DNA of 64,000 nucleotides from Leifsonia sp. Root112D2 (GTDB lineage Bacteria > Actinomycetota > Actinomycetes > Actinomycetales > Microbacteriaceae), in NCBI RefSeq assembly GCF_001424905.1, contig NZ_LMCU01000001.1, forward strand, positions 1,915,480-1,979,479. Direction: 5' to 3'. The translations under genes and the position numbers were made by a program. The notes under the pieces are model-generated. The model had not been told where the DNA came from, searched no databases, and saw only the letters and a program-made list of their open reading frames with translations. Position 1 is the stretch's first letter; the number at the start of each line of letters is the position of its first letter. Positions 9,720 to 18,353 of this stretch are shown here, piece after piece.

Positions 9720-10001
9720 CTACTGAATCCGACCCAGCTCGACGAGCTTCGCCCGCAGCTCCGCGTCGCTTGGTTCGACCACATGCGTCGCATCCGGAAA
9801 GAGGATCACGGGAATGTTGGTGCGCCCGCTGATCTCGTGCGCGCGCTCTGCGGCATCCGCAACCGCTTCGAGGTCCACGTAGTCATAGTCGATGCTCAGC
9901 CCGTCGAGCAGCGCCTTCGAGCGGCGGCAATCGCCGCACCATTCCGCACCGAACATCGTGATGCGTGGGGACGAGGTAGCGGAAACTGGAGAATCGGACA
10001 T
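9720..10001 (-). CDS. Glutaredoxin-like protein (mycoredoxin family)
   Basis: A 93-residue thioredoxin-fold protein with the active site W-C-G-D-C (Cys22 and Cys25), followed by D-Y-D-Y-V-D-L-E and the cis-proline region T-N-I-P-V-I-L-F-P-D. Proteins of this size in actinobacteria act as mycoredoxins, reducing mycothiol mixed disulfides, or as NrdH-like electron donors. The C-G-D-C pair differs from the usual C-G-Y-C of mycoredoxin-1, so the exact partner is uncertain. It is convergent with the UPF0303 gene and divergent from the histidine phosphatase gene. Confidence 0.87.
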   Translation of the reverse strand: MSDSPVSATSSPRITMFGAEWCGDCRRSKALLDGLSIDYDYVDLEAVADAAERAHEISGRTNIPVILFPDATHVVEPSDAELRAKLVELGRIQ

Positions 10002-10077
10002 AGCTCAATTGTATGTATTCGCATGATTTCATGCGGCCGATGTCCGCGTCGCATCCGCACGCCGTAGGCTCGAGTAG

Positions 10078-10737
10078 ATGCGACTCCTCCTCATTCGACA
10101 CGGTCAGACGATCGACAACGTGCGTGGCGCGCTGGGTACAGAGGTGCCCGGACCGCCACTCACGGAGCTCGGGCGGAAACAGGCGGATGCCGTGCCCGCG
10201 GCGCTCGAGTCAGAGCAGATTGAGGCCATCTACGTTTCAACGATGCTGCGCACCCAGCTGACGGCGGCGCCGCTGGCACGCGCTCGCGGAATTGATGCCC
10301 GGGTGGTCGACGGCCTCCAGGAGATTTACGCCGGCGAGCTGGAACAGCGAGCCGATTCCGCCAGCGTCCACCAGTACATCGGGGCGATTGTGGCTTGGCA
10401 GAGCGATCTGCGCGTGCGCATTCCCGGCGGCGAAGACGGGCACGAGTTTTTCGCGCGCTACAACGCGGTGATCGACGACATCGCCGCCGACCATGACGGT
10501 ACCGTTGCCCTCGTGAGCCACGGCGCGGCCATTCGCACGTGGGCGTCGTGGGCGGCCGGCAACATCGACGGCGACTTCACGCGCATCCGCGGCCTCGATA
10601 ACACCGGCGTCGTGATTCTCGAGGGATCCCCTACCGACGGCTGGTTGGCGACCCAGTGGGAGGGCGAGCCCATCGGCGGCGAGAGCCTCGCGGACGCCGA
10701 CGCCCCAGACCCGACGGGTGAAGCCTCGGCCAGCTAG
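10078..10737 (+). CDS. Histidine phosphatase family protein (phosphoglycerate-mutase-like)
   Basis: The 219-residue protein opens with M-R-L-L-L-I-R-H-G-Q-T. Arg7 and His8 form the RHG catalytic motif; His8 would be phosphorylated in the reaction. A second histidine in V-A-L-V-S-H-G-A-A near residue 146 completes the pocket. Family members remove phosphate from sugars, phosphoglycerate or other small molecules, and the substrate cannot be told from sequence. The gene ends about 10 bases before the acetyltransferase gene, so the two are probably cotranscribed. Confidence 0.92.
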   Translation: MRLLLIRHGQTIDNVRGALGTEVPGPPLTELGRKQADAVPAALESEQIEAIYVSTMLRTQLTAAPLARARGIDARVVDGLQEIYAGELEQRADSASVHQYIGAIVAWQSDLRVRIPGGEDGHEFFARYNAVIDDIAADHDGTVALVSHGAAIRTWASWAAGNIDGDFTRIRGLDNTGVVILEGSPTDGWLATQWEGEPIGGESLADADAPDPTGEASAS

Positions 10738-10747
10738 CCTTGAAGCC

Positions 10748-12070
10748 ATGACTTTCTCCGACACTCCCATCGATGCCGCAGCCGCCGAGCGACTCAACGA
10801 GCATGGCCTGCGCCTCGGCCTTGTCGACACGAGCGATGCCGTGGCGTTCACCGCGTGGCTGCAGGCGGATGCGCGAGGCTTTTACGGCCCGCAGACTGCC
10901 CGACGGGAGATCGATGAGCAGCTGACCGGCACCGCATACCGCCGCACCACAGGCGTCTGGGACGACACCACGCCGGATGCCTCCACTCCCGTCGCGACGG
11001 TCAGCTCCTGGCCGACCCCGCTCACCGTTCCCGGCGTCGGCACGGTGTCGTCCTGGGCTATCAGCTCCGTCACCGTGGCGCCCACGCACCGTCGTCGTGG
11101 CATCGCCCGTGCACTGCTCGAATCCGAGCTGCGCACCGCCGCGAGCCTGCGCATTCCGCTTGCCGTGCTCACCGTCTCCGAGTCCACGATCTACGGGCGC
11201 TACGGATTCGCTCCGGCGGCGATGGCGGCCGAGCTCACGATCGACACGCGACGGGCGCGCTTCACCGGCCCGGAGGCATCCGGTCGTCTGCATTTCGTGT
11301 CGCTCGAGCGGTTGCGCGAGCAGGGCCGCGAGGTGATGGATCGGGCTCGTCTGCGGGCACCGGGCGAGATTCAGCTCGACGATCACCTGTGGGACCGGCT
11401 TGTCGGCACCGCGGGCGACCCCAAGAAGGAGTCACCGCAGCGCCGCGTCGTGCGCTACGACGATGCCGACGGCATCGCGCAGGGCTTCGTCGTGTACCGC
11501 GTGACCGAGGGGGAGCCCGATTTCACGCAGCACACCGTCGTGGTGGAGTACCTGCTGGCCGCCACCGATGAGGCCTACGCAGCACTGTGGCGGTACCTGC
11601 TCGAGATGGATCTGGTGAGCACTGTTTCGGCGCCGCTGCGTTCGGTCGACGAGCCACTGCTCTGGCAGGTCTCCGACGTGCGCGCGGTGCGGCGAGTACC
11701 GACGGACCATCTCTGGGCCCGCATTCTCGACGTGCCGGCCGCGCTCTCCGCGCGCAGCTACGGCGCGCCCGGGCGCATCGCGCTCGACGTCTCAGACCCG
11801 CTTGGACTGGCCGCCGGGCGCTTCCTGCTCGAGATCGACGCGCACGGGGTCGCCGAGGTGACACCGTTGGCCGGCAACGCCGATCTTCCCGCCGACGCGG
11901 CAGGCCTCGCCCTCACGGTGAACGAGCTCGCAGCCCTCTACCTGGGCGGCACCTCTGCACACACGCTGCTGCGAGCCGGCCGCCTCACCGAGTTCACTTC
12001 CGGTGCAGCGGATGCCGTGGCCGCGTCGTTCCGCTCGGCCACCGCCCCGTGGTTAAGCACCTGGTTTTAG
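10748..12070 (+). CDS. Eis-like GNAT N-acetyltransferase with C-terminal sterol-carrier-like domain
   Basis: The ATG at 10748 gives a 440-residue protein with the Eis-family layout. The first GNAT domain has the acetyl-CoA loop V-A-P-T-H-R-R-R-G-I-A-R-A-L-L near residues 110-125, with the catalytic-type Y-G-R-Y-G-F following. A second degenerate GNAT domain comes next, then a sterol-carrier-like C-terminal domain ending in S-T-W-F. The free C-terminal carboxylate acts as catalytic base in known Eis enzymes. The mycobacterial homologue acetylates several amines of aminoglycosides, but most relatives have unknown substrates, so resistance should not be assumed. Confidence 0.92.
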   Translation: MTFSDTPIDAAAAERLNEHGLRLGLVDTSDAVAFTAWLQADARGFYGPQTARREIDEQLTGTAYRRTTGVWDDTTPDASTPVATVSSWPTPLTVPGVGTVSSWAISSVTVAPTHRRRGIARALLESELRTAASLRIPLAVLTVSESTIYGRYGFAPAAMAAELTIDTRRARFTGPEASGRLHFVSLERLREQGREVMDRARLRAPGEIQLDDHLWDRLVGTAGDPKKESPQRRVVRYDDADGIAQGFVVYRVTEGEPDFTQHTVVVEYLLAATDEAYAALWRYLLEMDLVSTVSAPLRSVDEPLLWQVSDVRAVRRVPTDHLWARILDVPAALSARSYGAPGRIALDVSDPLGLAAGRFLLEIDAHGVAEVTPLAGNADLPADAAGLALTVNELAALYLGGTSAHTLLRAGRLTEFTSGAADAVAASFRSATAPWLSTWF

Positions 12071-12086
12071 CGCCGGGCCAATTTTC

Positions 12087-12115
12087 GTTGGTCGAGCAGC
12101 GTTCGTATCGAGACC
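12087..12115. repeat. Partial copy of the GGTCTCGATACG/CTACTCGACC intergenic repeat family
   Basis: On the plus strand this reads GTTGGTCGAGCAGCG then TTCGTATCGAGACC. It is the reverse complement of the arm seen at 23216-23254 and inside the palindrome at 32576-32670. It lies directly after the acetyltransferase stop codon. It is only half of the palindrome and forms no strong hairpin by itself. Confidence 0.6.
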
Positions 12116-12233
12116 GTGCCGCGATGGGTCACGCCGCCTGACGCCGATTACAGCCGAGTTGTCGATTTCCTCTCCCGCTTCGCGTCGATGTAGTGAATGC
12201 TCGAAACACGAGCTCAGGCGAAAGGGTAATGAG

Positions 12234-12572
12234 ATGGCCAAATATTTGATCCTGATTTACCAGGACGAGGCGAAAATGCGTCAGTCGGAGGGCGAGTCGA
12301 TGAGCGCCGGCTACCAGGAGTTCGGCACGCGAAACGCCAGCGCGCTGCTCGGCGGGGCCGCGCTTCAGCCGTCCTCTACGGCCACGTCCATTCGGCGCGA
12401 CGACGCCGGTGGCTTCACCGTGACGGATGGCCCGTTCCTCGAATCGAAGGAGGTGATCGGCGGCTACTACCTCATCGAGGCGGCCGATCTTGACGAGGCG
12501 CTGCGGATCGCCAAAGAGGTTCCCGCCGGCGCCGGTGTGGACGTCTGGCCGGTGCGAGTGTTCACCCCGTAA
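12234..12572 (+). CDS. YCII-related DGPF-domain protein paired with ECF42 sigma factor
   Basis: The 112-residue product begins M-A-K-Y-L-I-L-I-Y-Q-D-E and contains the D-G-P-F signature in V-T-D-G-P-F-L-E-S-K-E near residues 64-74. It ends with V-W-P-V-R-V-F-T-P, as usual for these proteins. DGPF proteins of the YCII fold are found next to ECF42 sigma factors, as here, where the stop and start overlap in TAATG. They may bind a ligand or tune the sigma factor; no enzyme activity is proven. GCGAAAGGG upstream of 12234 is the likely ribosome site, so the earlier in-frame start at 12159 is less likely. Confidence 0.93.
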   Translation: MAKYLILIYQDEAKMRQSEGESMSAGYQEFGTRNASALLGGAALQPSSTATSIRRDDAGGFTVTDGPFLESKEVIGGYYLIEAADLDEALRIAKEVPAGAGVDVWPVRVFTP

Positions 12573-13855
12573 TGCCCGAGCCGCACGAGAGCGGTCTCCG
12601 GGCCGGCGGTCACCCCGTCGGCCCGGAGGTCGCCGCCGCGGTGGCGGATGCACACCGCAGCCAGTGGGCCTTCGTGCTCGCCTCCACCGTGCGCGTCGCC
12701 GGCGACATCGACACCGCCGAGGAGGCTGTTCAGGATGCCTACGCGAGCGCCCTCGAGACGTGGGGCACCCGCGGCATCCCCGACAACCCCGGCGCGTGGC
12801 TCACCGTCGCCGCCCGCCGGCGCGCCCTCGACGTGCACCGCAGGGCCGCGACGGCGCAGCGGGCGCTACCCAAGCTGCTGGAGCCGCAACCGGAGGAGGT
12901 GTTTCCGGATGACGCGAGTGGCGGCATCCGCGACGACCGGCTGCGTCTGATCTTCACCTGCTGTCACCCCGCTCTGGCGCTGGAGGCGCAGGTGGCGCTC
13001 ACGTTGCGACTGGTCTGCGGCCTGTCGACGGCGGATGTCGCCCGCGCGTTCCTCGTGCCCGAACCGACGATGGCGGCCCGCCTCACGCGCGCGAAGAAGA
13101 AGATCAGCTCGGCGCACATTCCGTATCGGGTGCCACAGGCATCCGAACTGCCCGAGCGCATCGACGGCGTTCTCACCGTCGTCTATCTCGTCTACACGAC
13201 CGGCCACACGGCGCCGAGCGGCGAGAGCCTGATGCGCCGCGACCTCGCCGAGCGCGCACGCGAGCTGGCCCGGATGCTGCGCGTGCTGCTGCCGAGCGAC
13301 CGTGCGGTGGCCGGCCTGCTGGCCCTCGTGCTGCTGACGGATGCGCGCCGCGACACGCGCCTCGACGCTCAGAGCGGCCTCGCCGTTCTCGCAGACCAGG
13401 ACCGCTCCCGCTGGGATCGCCCGGCGATCGCCGAGGGCGTCGCGCTCGTGCGGGAATCCCTCAGTGGGCGCCCACCGCACCGTTTCGCGCTGATGGCCGC
13501 GATAGCGGCGGTGCACGACGAGAGCGCATCCTGGTCGGAGACCGACTGGGAGGAGATTCTCGGCCTGTATGACCTGCTGGTCGAGACGTGGACGTCGCCG
13601 GTCGTGCGCATGAACCGCGCAATAGCCCTCGGCTTCGCCCGTGGTTTCGCACAAGGTCTGGCCGAGCTGGACGAACTCGGCGGCGACCCGCAGCTGGCCC
13701 GCTACCCCTACCTGGCCTCGAGCCGCGCCGATTTCCTGGTGCGCCTCGACCGCCCAGCGGATGCGCGCATCGCCTACGAGGAGGCCCTCGTGCTCACCGA
13801 CAACGCCGCCGAGCGCGCCTTCCTCGAGCGCCGCCTGGCGGCTGTCGCGGGTTAA
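12572..13855 (+). CDS. ECF42-type RNA polymerase sigma factor with C-terminal TPR-like domain
   Basis: The 427-residue protein has sigma region 2 near residues 25-95 (T-A-E-E-A-V-Q-D-A-Y) and region 4 near residues 135-185 (L-T-L-R-L-V-C-G-L-S-T-A-D-V-A-R-A-F-L). A long C-terminal extension of about 220 residues contains F-T-C-C-H-P before it and helical repeats with N-R-A-I-A-L in the second half. This extension defines the ECF42 group, which lacks a classical anti-sigma factor and is encoded beside DGPF proteins. The extension is thought to be needed for activity. The start overlaps the stop of the DGPF gene, so the two are translationally coupled. Confidence 0.94.
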   Translation: MPEPHESGLRAGGHPVGPEVAAAVADAHRSQWAFVLASTVRVAGDIDTAEEAVQDAYASALETWGTRGIPDNPGAWLTVAARRRALDVHRRAATAQRALPKLLEPQPEEVFPDDASGGIRDDRLRLIFTCCHPALALEAQVALTLRLVCGLSTADVARAFLVPEPTMAARLTRAKKKISSAHIPYRVPQASELPERIDGVLTVVYLVYTTGHTAPSGESLMRRDLAERARELARMLRVLLPSDRAVAGLLALVLLTDARRDTRLDAQSGLAVLADQDRSRWDRPAIAEGVALVRESLSGRPPHRFALMAAIAAVHDESASWSETDWEEILGLYDLLVETWTSPVVRMNRAIALGFARGFAQGLAELDELGGDPQLARYPYLASSRADFLVRLDRPADARIAYEEALVLTDNAAERAFLERRLAAVAG

Positions 13856-13889
13856 TGCCCCGGTCATTGCACGACGACCGCGAACCCGC

Positions 13890-14581
13890 TCAGAACAGGA
13901 TCAACCCCGCAAGATAGCTGATGCCGAGTGTGCCGACTCCGACCGTCAGGGTGCGTGCGATGGTGCGCCAGACGGGGGTATGCCCGCTGCGCGCACCGAT
14001 GATCGAGGTGAGGGTCAGCGAGGCAACTACAACGAGCAGGATCGCCCAGCTCTCGAGCTTGCCCGGCACCAGCAGGGAGATGAGGAGGGGAATAATAGCG
14101 CCCAGCATGAACGCGATACTCGCCGCGACTCCACCCCATGCTGGCGCCGAGCGAGACATGACCTGGCGAATACCATGTTCCGTTTCCAGCTGCGCCGCGA
14201 GCGCGTCGTGAGCGGTGAGTTGCTCTGCCACTTGCGCGGCGAGATCCGGCGCAACCCCGCGGCCTTCGTAGTGCGCAGCGAGTTCGAGGAACTCCTCCTC
14301 GGGGGTGGTTGCGAGCTGTTCCGCTTCTTCTGCGGCCAAGAGCAGCTGGGCTTCCCGTTCGGCCGACTCGTGCGACCATCTCGCACCGCCCAGGCTCAAG
14401 CCACCAGAAATGGCAGCCACGACCCCGGCCGTAATCAGTATCGAATCGTTCGCACCCGCGCCCGCGAAGCCTCCAAAATACCCGCCGTCGCGATGATCCC
14501 GTCATTGGTGTCAAAGGTCCACAACCGAAGCGACGATGCATCGCTCACCGCGGCGCGGAAGCGGGCAAGCAGACTGGGCAT
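13890..14581 (-). pseudogene. VIT1/CCC1-family iron/manganese transporter gene, frameshifted
   Basis: The first part, from the ATG at 14581, encodes L-W-T-F-D-T-N-D-G-I-I-A-T-A-G-I-L-E, the VIT1 first helix, and then runs into a stop near 14435. The family continuation, G-F-A-G-A-G-A-N-D-S-I-L-I-T-A-G-V-V-A-A, is intact in the adjacent frame from the same point and continues to 13890. Restoring one G in GAGGC (plus-strand 14469-14473) rejoins both parts into about 230 residues, the family's usual length. The rest shows the acidic cytosolic segment and the C-terminal membrane helices. VIT proteins export Fe or Mn from the cytosol. A one-base deletion in a G run could be mutation or a sequencing error. 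Confidence 0.82.
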
Positions 14582-14691
14582 GGGCCATCGTCTCACGACC
14601 GCGCGCTCCTCGAGCGAAGCGGCGGTACCGCAGCAGACCCCCCTTGCACTGGGGCGCGCCAGGTCTCCCCGACTGCGCAAGACTCAATCCC

Positions 14692-15573
14692 ATGCCACCT
14701 CCTGATAATGACGTCGCCGTGCCCACGCCCAGCGCGTCGCTCAACGAGAATGCGCAACCCACCCGGCGGCTCCTTGATCGCGTCGCCGGCCAATCGGTCA
14801 TGGAGAACCTCACGCGACTGCAATCATCGATCCCTGCGCGTTCCGCATGGGCGCGCTTCTGGGGGTATTCACCGCTGATTGCGGATGCCGCCAGCTGGTA
14901 TTCCGGAGCGCTCGGCGAACGCGCAGTGGGCCGACTCCTCACCAACCTCGACGGCTCCTGGACGGTCATCCATGCCGTCCCCGTCGGCAAGGCCGACTCT
15001 GACATCGATCACATCGTCATCGGCCCCGGTGGCGTCTTCACGATCAATACGAAGCGTCATCCCGACAAGAATGTTTGGGTCGGCAGCCGCGCCTTCATGG
15101 TCTCGGGCCAGAAGGTTCCCTACCTTCGCAACGCTCGCCATGAGGCCGCTCGTGCAACGAAACTCTTGGCCGCGGTGCTGCCCACCGGCATTGAGGTCGT
15201 CCCAATCATCGCGGTTGTGAACCCGCGCAAACTCACCATCCGGGAAGCGCCCGCTGATGTCGTCGTGCGCGACGCCAGCGGCCTGGTCCGTTGGTTGCGC
15301 AAGCGCCCACATGTGTTGGATGCTGCACAGGCCACAATCATCGTCTCCGCAGCGACCCGAGCAAACACTTGGCACACCAATTCGACGACGCCAGACGCGG
15401 ATGTGCGCACAACGCTCGCTGGGTTCGATCGACTCGACCGTGAGGTCAGATCGGCGGCCCTGCGACGACGACTCTGGGCCGCCGCAGGCGTCCTGGCTCT
15501 CGTTTCCGCGGCCCTGCTGCTGATGCCCACCCTGATTCACCTCCTCACGACCACGATCATCAGCTCGTTCTGA
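14692..15573 (+). CDS. NERD-domain nuclease-related protein with C-terminal membrane helix
   Basis: The 293-residue product has a NERD domain, residues about 70-190: G-A-L-G-E-R-A-V-G-R-L-L, then S-D-I-D-H-I-V-I-G-P-G-G-V-F-T-I-N-T-K. NERD domains share the PD-(D/E)xK nuclease core. Here the acid expected two before the lysine is Asn (N-T-K). Two hydrophobic residues runs near 265-290 form a likely membrane anchor at the C-terminus. The start is the ATG at 14692. It is followed after 20 bases by the nuclease-helicase gene, so the pair is almost certainly an operon. It diverges from the broken VIT gene. A role in DNA processing or phage defence is inference from domain content. Confidence 0.88.
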   Translation: MPPPDNDVAVPTPSASLNENAQPTRRLLDRVAGQSVMENLTRLQSSIPARSAWARFWGYSPLIADAASWYSGALGERAVGRLLTNLDGSWTVIHAVPVGKADSDIDHIVIGPGGVFTINTKRHPDKNVWVGSRAFMVSGQKVPYLRNARHEAARATKLLAAVLPTGIEVVPIIAVVNPRKLTIREAPADVVVRDASGLVRWLRKRPHVLDAAQATIIVSAATRANTWHTNSTTPDADVRTTLAGFDRLDREVRSAALRRRLWAAAGVLALVSAALLLMPTLIHLLTTTIISSF

Positions 15574-15593
15574 ACCGGAGCCGAGGGGATCGC

Positions 15594-18353
15594 GTGGACG
15601 TTCTATGGCAGCCGTCTCGCCTCGGTCGTCGCACCAGGCACGGCGGCTGGAAGCTCGCGCTCGACAACGACTTCCTCGTGCTGGAATCCGATGGCGTCTA
15701 TCGCCAGAGCGACATTTGCTACTCGCTTGAGATTCGCGCAGCGTTCGGTCTCCCATGGGCATCCCTCGAATTGCGATTCGGCAACGTTAGTGATGAGAAC
15801 CCGCTGCAGCAGTACCTGCTCGGTGGCATCACGTACTACCGCGCACGACGCATCGCCCGCACGCTTGAATCGACGAGAAGCGCGACTGCGCACCGCCGCA
15901 GGTTGCAATCGCTCATCTCCGACTTCGACAATGCCGCGCAGAAGTTGCTGGGCTGGGTCGGCGCGCTCCAGGCCGAGGCCAGAGAGCATCTCGCTACGAG
16001 AGGGTGGCTGACCCGCGAATTCGCAGAGCTCTGGGCAGCGAAGAAGGATGCCACCGATTTTGGCCGCCTTCTCGAAATGATCGATGTGCAGTCTCACGTC
16101 GAAACACGGTCGGCGATCTACGCCAAGACGATCCGCCTGTGGCAGTACAACCTTGCCGACTACATCGCCCAGGCGAACGCCGATTATCTTGCGCGAGAAC
16201 TCGATGAGTGCCGTGACCTCTTTGACACCGTCGAGAAATCACCGCTGACCGAAGAACAGACCAAGGCGGTCGTCTGCTTCGACAACCGGATGCTCGTGGT
16301 CGCGTCCGCTGGCTCCGGAAAGACCTCGACGATGGTCGCCAAGGCTGCCTATGCGCTACATCGCAAGCTGGTGGACCCCGACAAGATCCTCATGCTCGCC
16401 TTCAATACGGCCGCGGCCAAAGAACTCAAGCAACGCACCATAGAGCGTCTAGTTCCTCTCGGGCTTGATGCCGAGCAAGTCGCAGCGAAGACGTTCCATG
16501 CGTTTGGGCTGGAAGTCATCGGCAAGGCAACCGGACAGAAACCTTCACTGGCACCATGGCTCGATGGTGGGGGAGACATCGAACGCATGGGCCGTATCGT
16601 CGAAGACCTGCGCGCATCCGACCCGGTTTTTCGCAAGCAATGGGACTTCTTCCGCGCCGTACTCGCTCGCGACTACTCGGACACCGACGTTAGCGATCCG
16701 GCAGAAAGAGATGATGACGGCGCCGATTCCAACGCTCTAGTCTTCCGAACCGCGCAGGGCGAGATCGTGAAGAGCGCCGGCGAACGCATGATCGCCAACT
16801 GGCTCTTTTACAACGGGGTTGATTACGTCTATGAGCGGTCGTATGCCGTTAATACCGCGGACCCCGAACACGGGCAGTATTACCCGGACTTTTACTACCC
16901 GAAGATCGACGTCTACCACGAGCACTGGGCCGTGGATGAGAATGGCAGGGCGCCGGAGGAGTTCACCGGTTATGAGGATGGCATGCGGTGGAAGCGCCAG
17001 CTTCATCAGCAGCATGGAACCACACTCGTTGAGACCACAATGGCCGAGCTATGGGGCGGCCGCGCGCTCAACGATCTTGCAGAAGAGCTGACGCACCGCG
17101 GTATCCGCTTGAACCCGAATCCCAATCGTGCCGCGGCAGGGCAGAAGGTCGTCGAGAACAAGGAACTCGTGCAGACGTTCCGCAGCTTTCTGATTCACGC
17201 GAAGGGCAATCGCCTGTCTGAGGAGCAACTGCGCGAGCGCCTCGAGAGCGGTTCCGACGGCCACGTGAGATATCGCGACTCGTCGTTCTTAGAGCTCTTC
17301 GCGGTCATCAGACGCGAATGGGAGTCCAGATTGAGGGCCGAGGCTTGCATCGACTTCGAAGACATGCTCAATCTCTCGGCAGATCACCTCGAGGCCGGTG
17401 ACTGGGAGAGCCCCTATGAGCTTGTTATGGTCGACGAGTTTCAGGATGCGAGTCTGGCACGAGCGAGACTAGTGCAAGCCCTCGTCGCCAAGCCCAGTCG
17501 GTACCTATTTGCTGTCGGCGACGATTGGCAGAGCATCAACCGCTTCGCCGGCAGCGACCTCTCCGGTATGACCCAATTCGAGCAGCGGTTCGGAGCCGCC
17601 GAGGTGATGCGGCTCGAACGCACGTTCCGGTTTCCCCAATCGATAGCGGATGTCTCAAGTCAGTTCGTTCTCAAGAATCCCAGCCAGCTGACTAAGACCG
17701 TCGTCTCGTCAACTCCGGAGTTTCCGCCCACGATCGGCATCGTCTCCGTCGACAAGGAGGCGGCCGTGGCGCCGGCCATTCTCTATCGATTGAAGCAGCT
17801 GCGCTCGCAGGTTCTGAGCGGCGCGGTGCCTCAGCCAGACGGTCGCAAGCTCACGGTATTCGTGCTTGGACGATACCGTCACCAGAGCGATTACCTGACG
17901 GGCACTCGGGAGCTCGCGGACTGCCTCGACGTGCGCTTCATGACGACACACGCCTCGAAGGGCGCCGAGGCCGACTACATCGTGGTCCCGGGTATGGTCT
18001 CGGGCAAGTGGGGCTTTCCCAGCACGATCCCGAACGACCCGGTCTTGCGCCTGGCGATGCCCGCAGCCGAGGAGTTTCCGCGCGCAGAGGAGCGCCGGCT
18101 CTTCTACGTGGCACTGACGAGAGCGCGCCGTGGAGTGCTGCTGGTGACGATCGACAAGCGCGAATCGCCCTTCCTCATGGAGATGGTCAGAGACTTCGGG
18201 CTGATCCGCACGAATGCGATAGGCGAAACGCTCGAGTCCATCGTCTGCCCGCGATGCAACCGCGCGTTCATGGTGCGGCGAAACAGCAAGCGCGGCCCGT
18301 TCTACGGGTGTCGCCGATACCCCCGCTGCAAAGGCACACGAGACCTCGCCTAG
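15594..18353 (+). CDS. UvrD/helicase IV-like helicase with inserted nuclease-like domain and zinc ribbon
   Basis: The 919-residue protein starts at a GTG preceded by GAGGGG. Domains in order: a helicase-IV-type N-terminal region to residue 220; Walker A S-A-G-S-G-K-T near 240; T-F-H-A-F-G near 300; an insertion at about 380-480 with G-E-R-M-I-A-N-W, Y-Y-P-D-F-Y-Y, Y-H-E-H-W and M-R-W-K that fits a PD-(D/E)xK-type nuclease; motif II V-D-E-F-Q-D near 613; G-D-D-W-Q-S-I-N; T-H-A-S-K-G-A-E; and Y-V-A-L-T-R-A-R. The C-terminus is a topoisomerase-type zinc ribbon, C-P-R-C at about 883 and C-R-R-Y-P-R-C near 905. It is likely an ATP-driven 3'-5' DNA translocase that may also cut DNA. It forms an operon with the NERD gene. 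Confidence 0.88.
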   Translation: MDVLWQPSRLGRRTRHGGWKLALDNDFLVLESDGVYRQSDICYSLEIRAAFGLPWASLELRFGNVSDENPLQQYLLGGITYYRARRIARTLESTRSATAHRRRLQSLISDFDNAAQKLLGWVGALQAEAREHLATRGWLTREFAELWAAKKDATDFGRLLEMIDVQSHVETRSAIYAKTIRLWQYNLADYIAQANADYLARELDECRDLFDTVEKSPLTEEQTKAVVCFDNRMLVVASAGSGKTSTMVAKAAYALHRKLVDPDKILMLAFNTAAAKELKQRTIERLVPLGLDAEQVAAKTFHAFGLEVIGKATGQKPSLAPWLDGGGDIERMGRIVEDLRASDPVFRKQWDFFRAVLARDYSDTDVSDPAERDDDGADSNALVFRTAQGEIVKSAGERMIANWLFYNGVDYVYERSYAVNTADPEHGQYYPDFYYPKIDVYHEHWAVDENGRAPEEFTGYEDGMRWKRQLHQQHGTTLVETTMAELWGGRALNDLAEELTHRGIRLNPNPNRAAAGQKVVENKELVQTFRSFLIHAKGNRLSEEQLRERLESGSDGHVRYRDSSFLELFAVIRREWESRLRAEACIDFEDMLNLSADHLEAGDWESPYELVMVDEFQDASLARARLVQALVAKPSRYLFAVGDDWQSINRFAGSDLSGMTQFEQRFGAAEVMRLERTFRFPQSIADVSSQFVLKNPSQLTKTVVSSTPEFPPTIGIVSVDKEAAVAPAILYRLKQLRSQVLSGAVPQPDGRKLTVFVLGRYRHQSDYLTGTRELADCLDVRFMTTHASKGAEADYIVVPGMVSGKWGFPSTIPNDPVLRLAMPAAEEFPRAEERRLFYVALTRARRGVLLVTIDKRESPFLMEMVRDFGLIRTNAIGETLESIVCPRCNRAFMVRRNSKRGPFYGCRRYPRCKGTRDLA

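Noticed and set aside
10748..12070. Calling the Eis-like protein an antibiotic-resistance gene
   Set aside because: Most family members are of unknown substrate and nothing in the context points to resistance.
13864..14541. Third minus-strand frame across the broken VIT gene
   Set aside because: It contains no VIT motifs; the family sequence lies in the other two frames.
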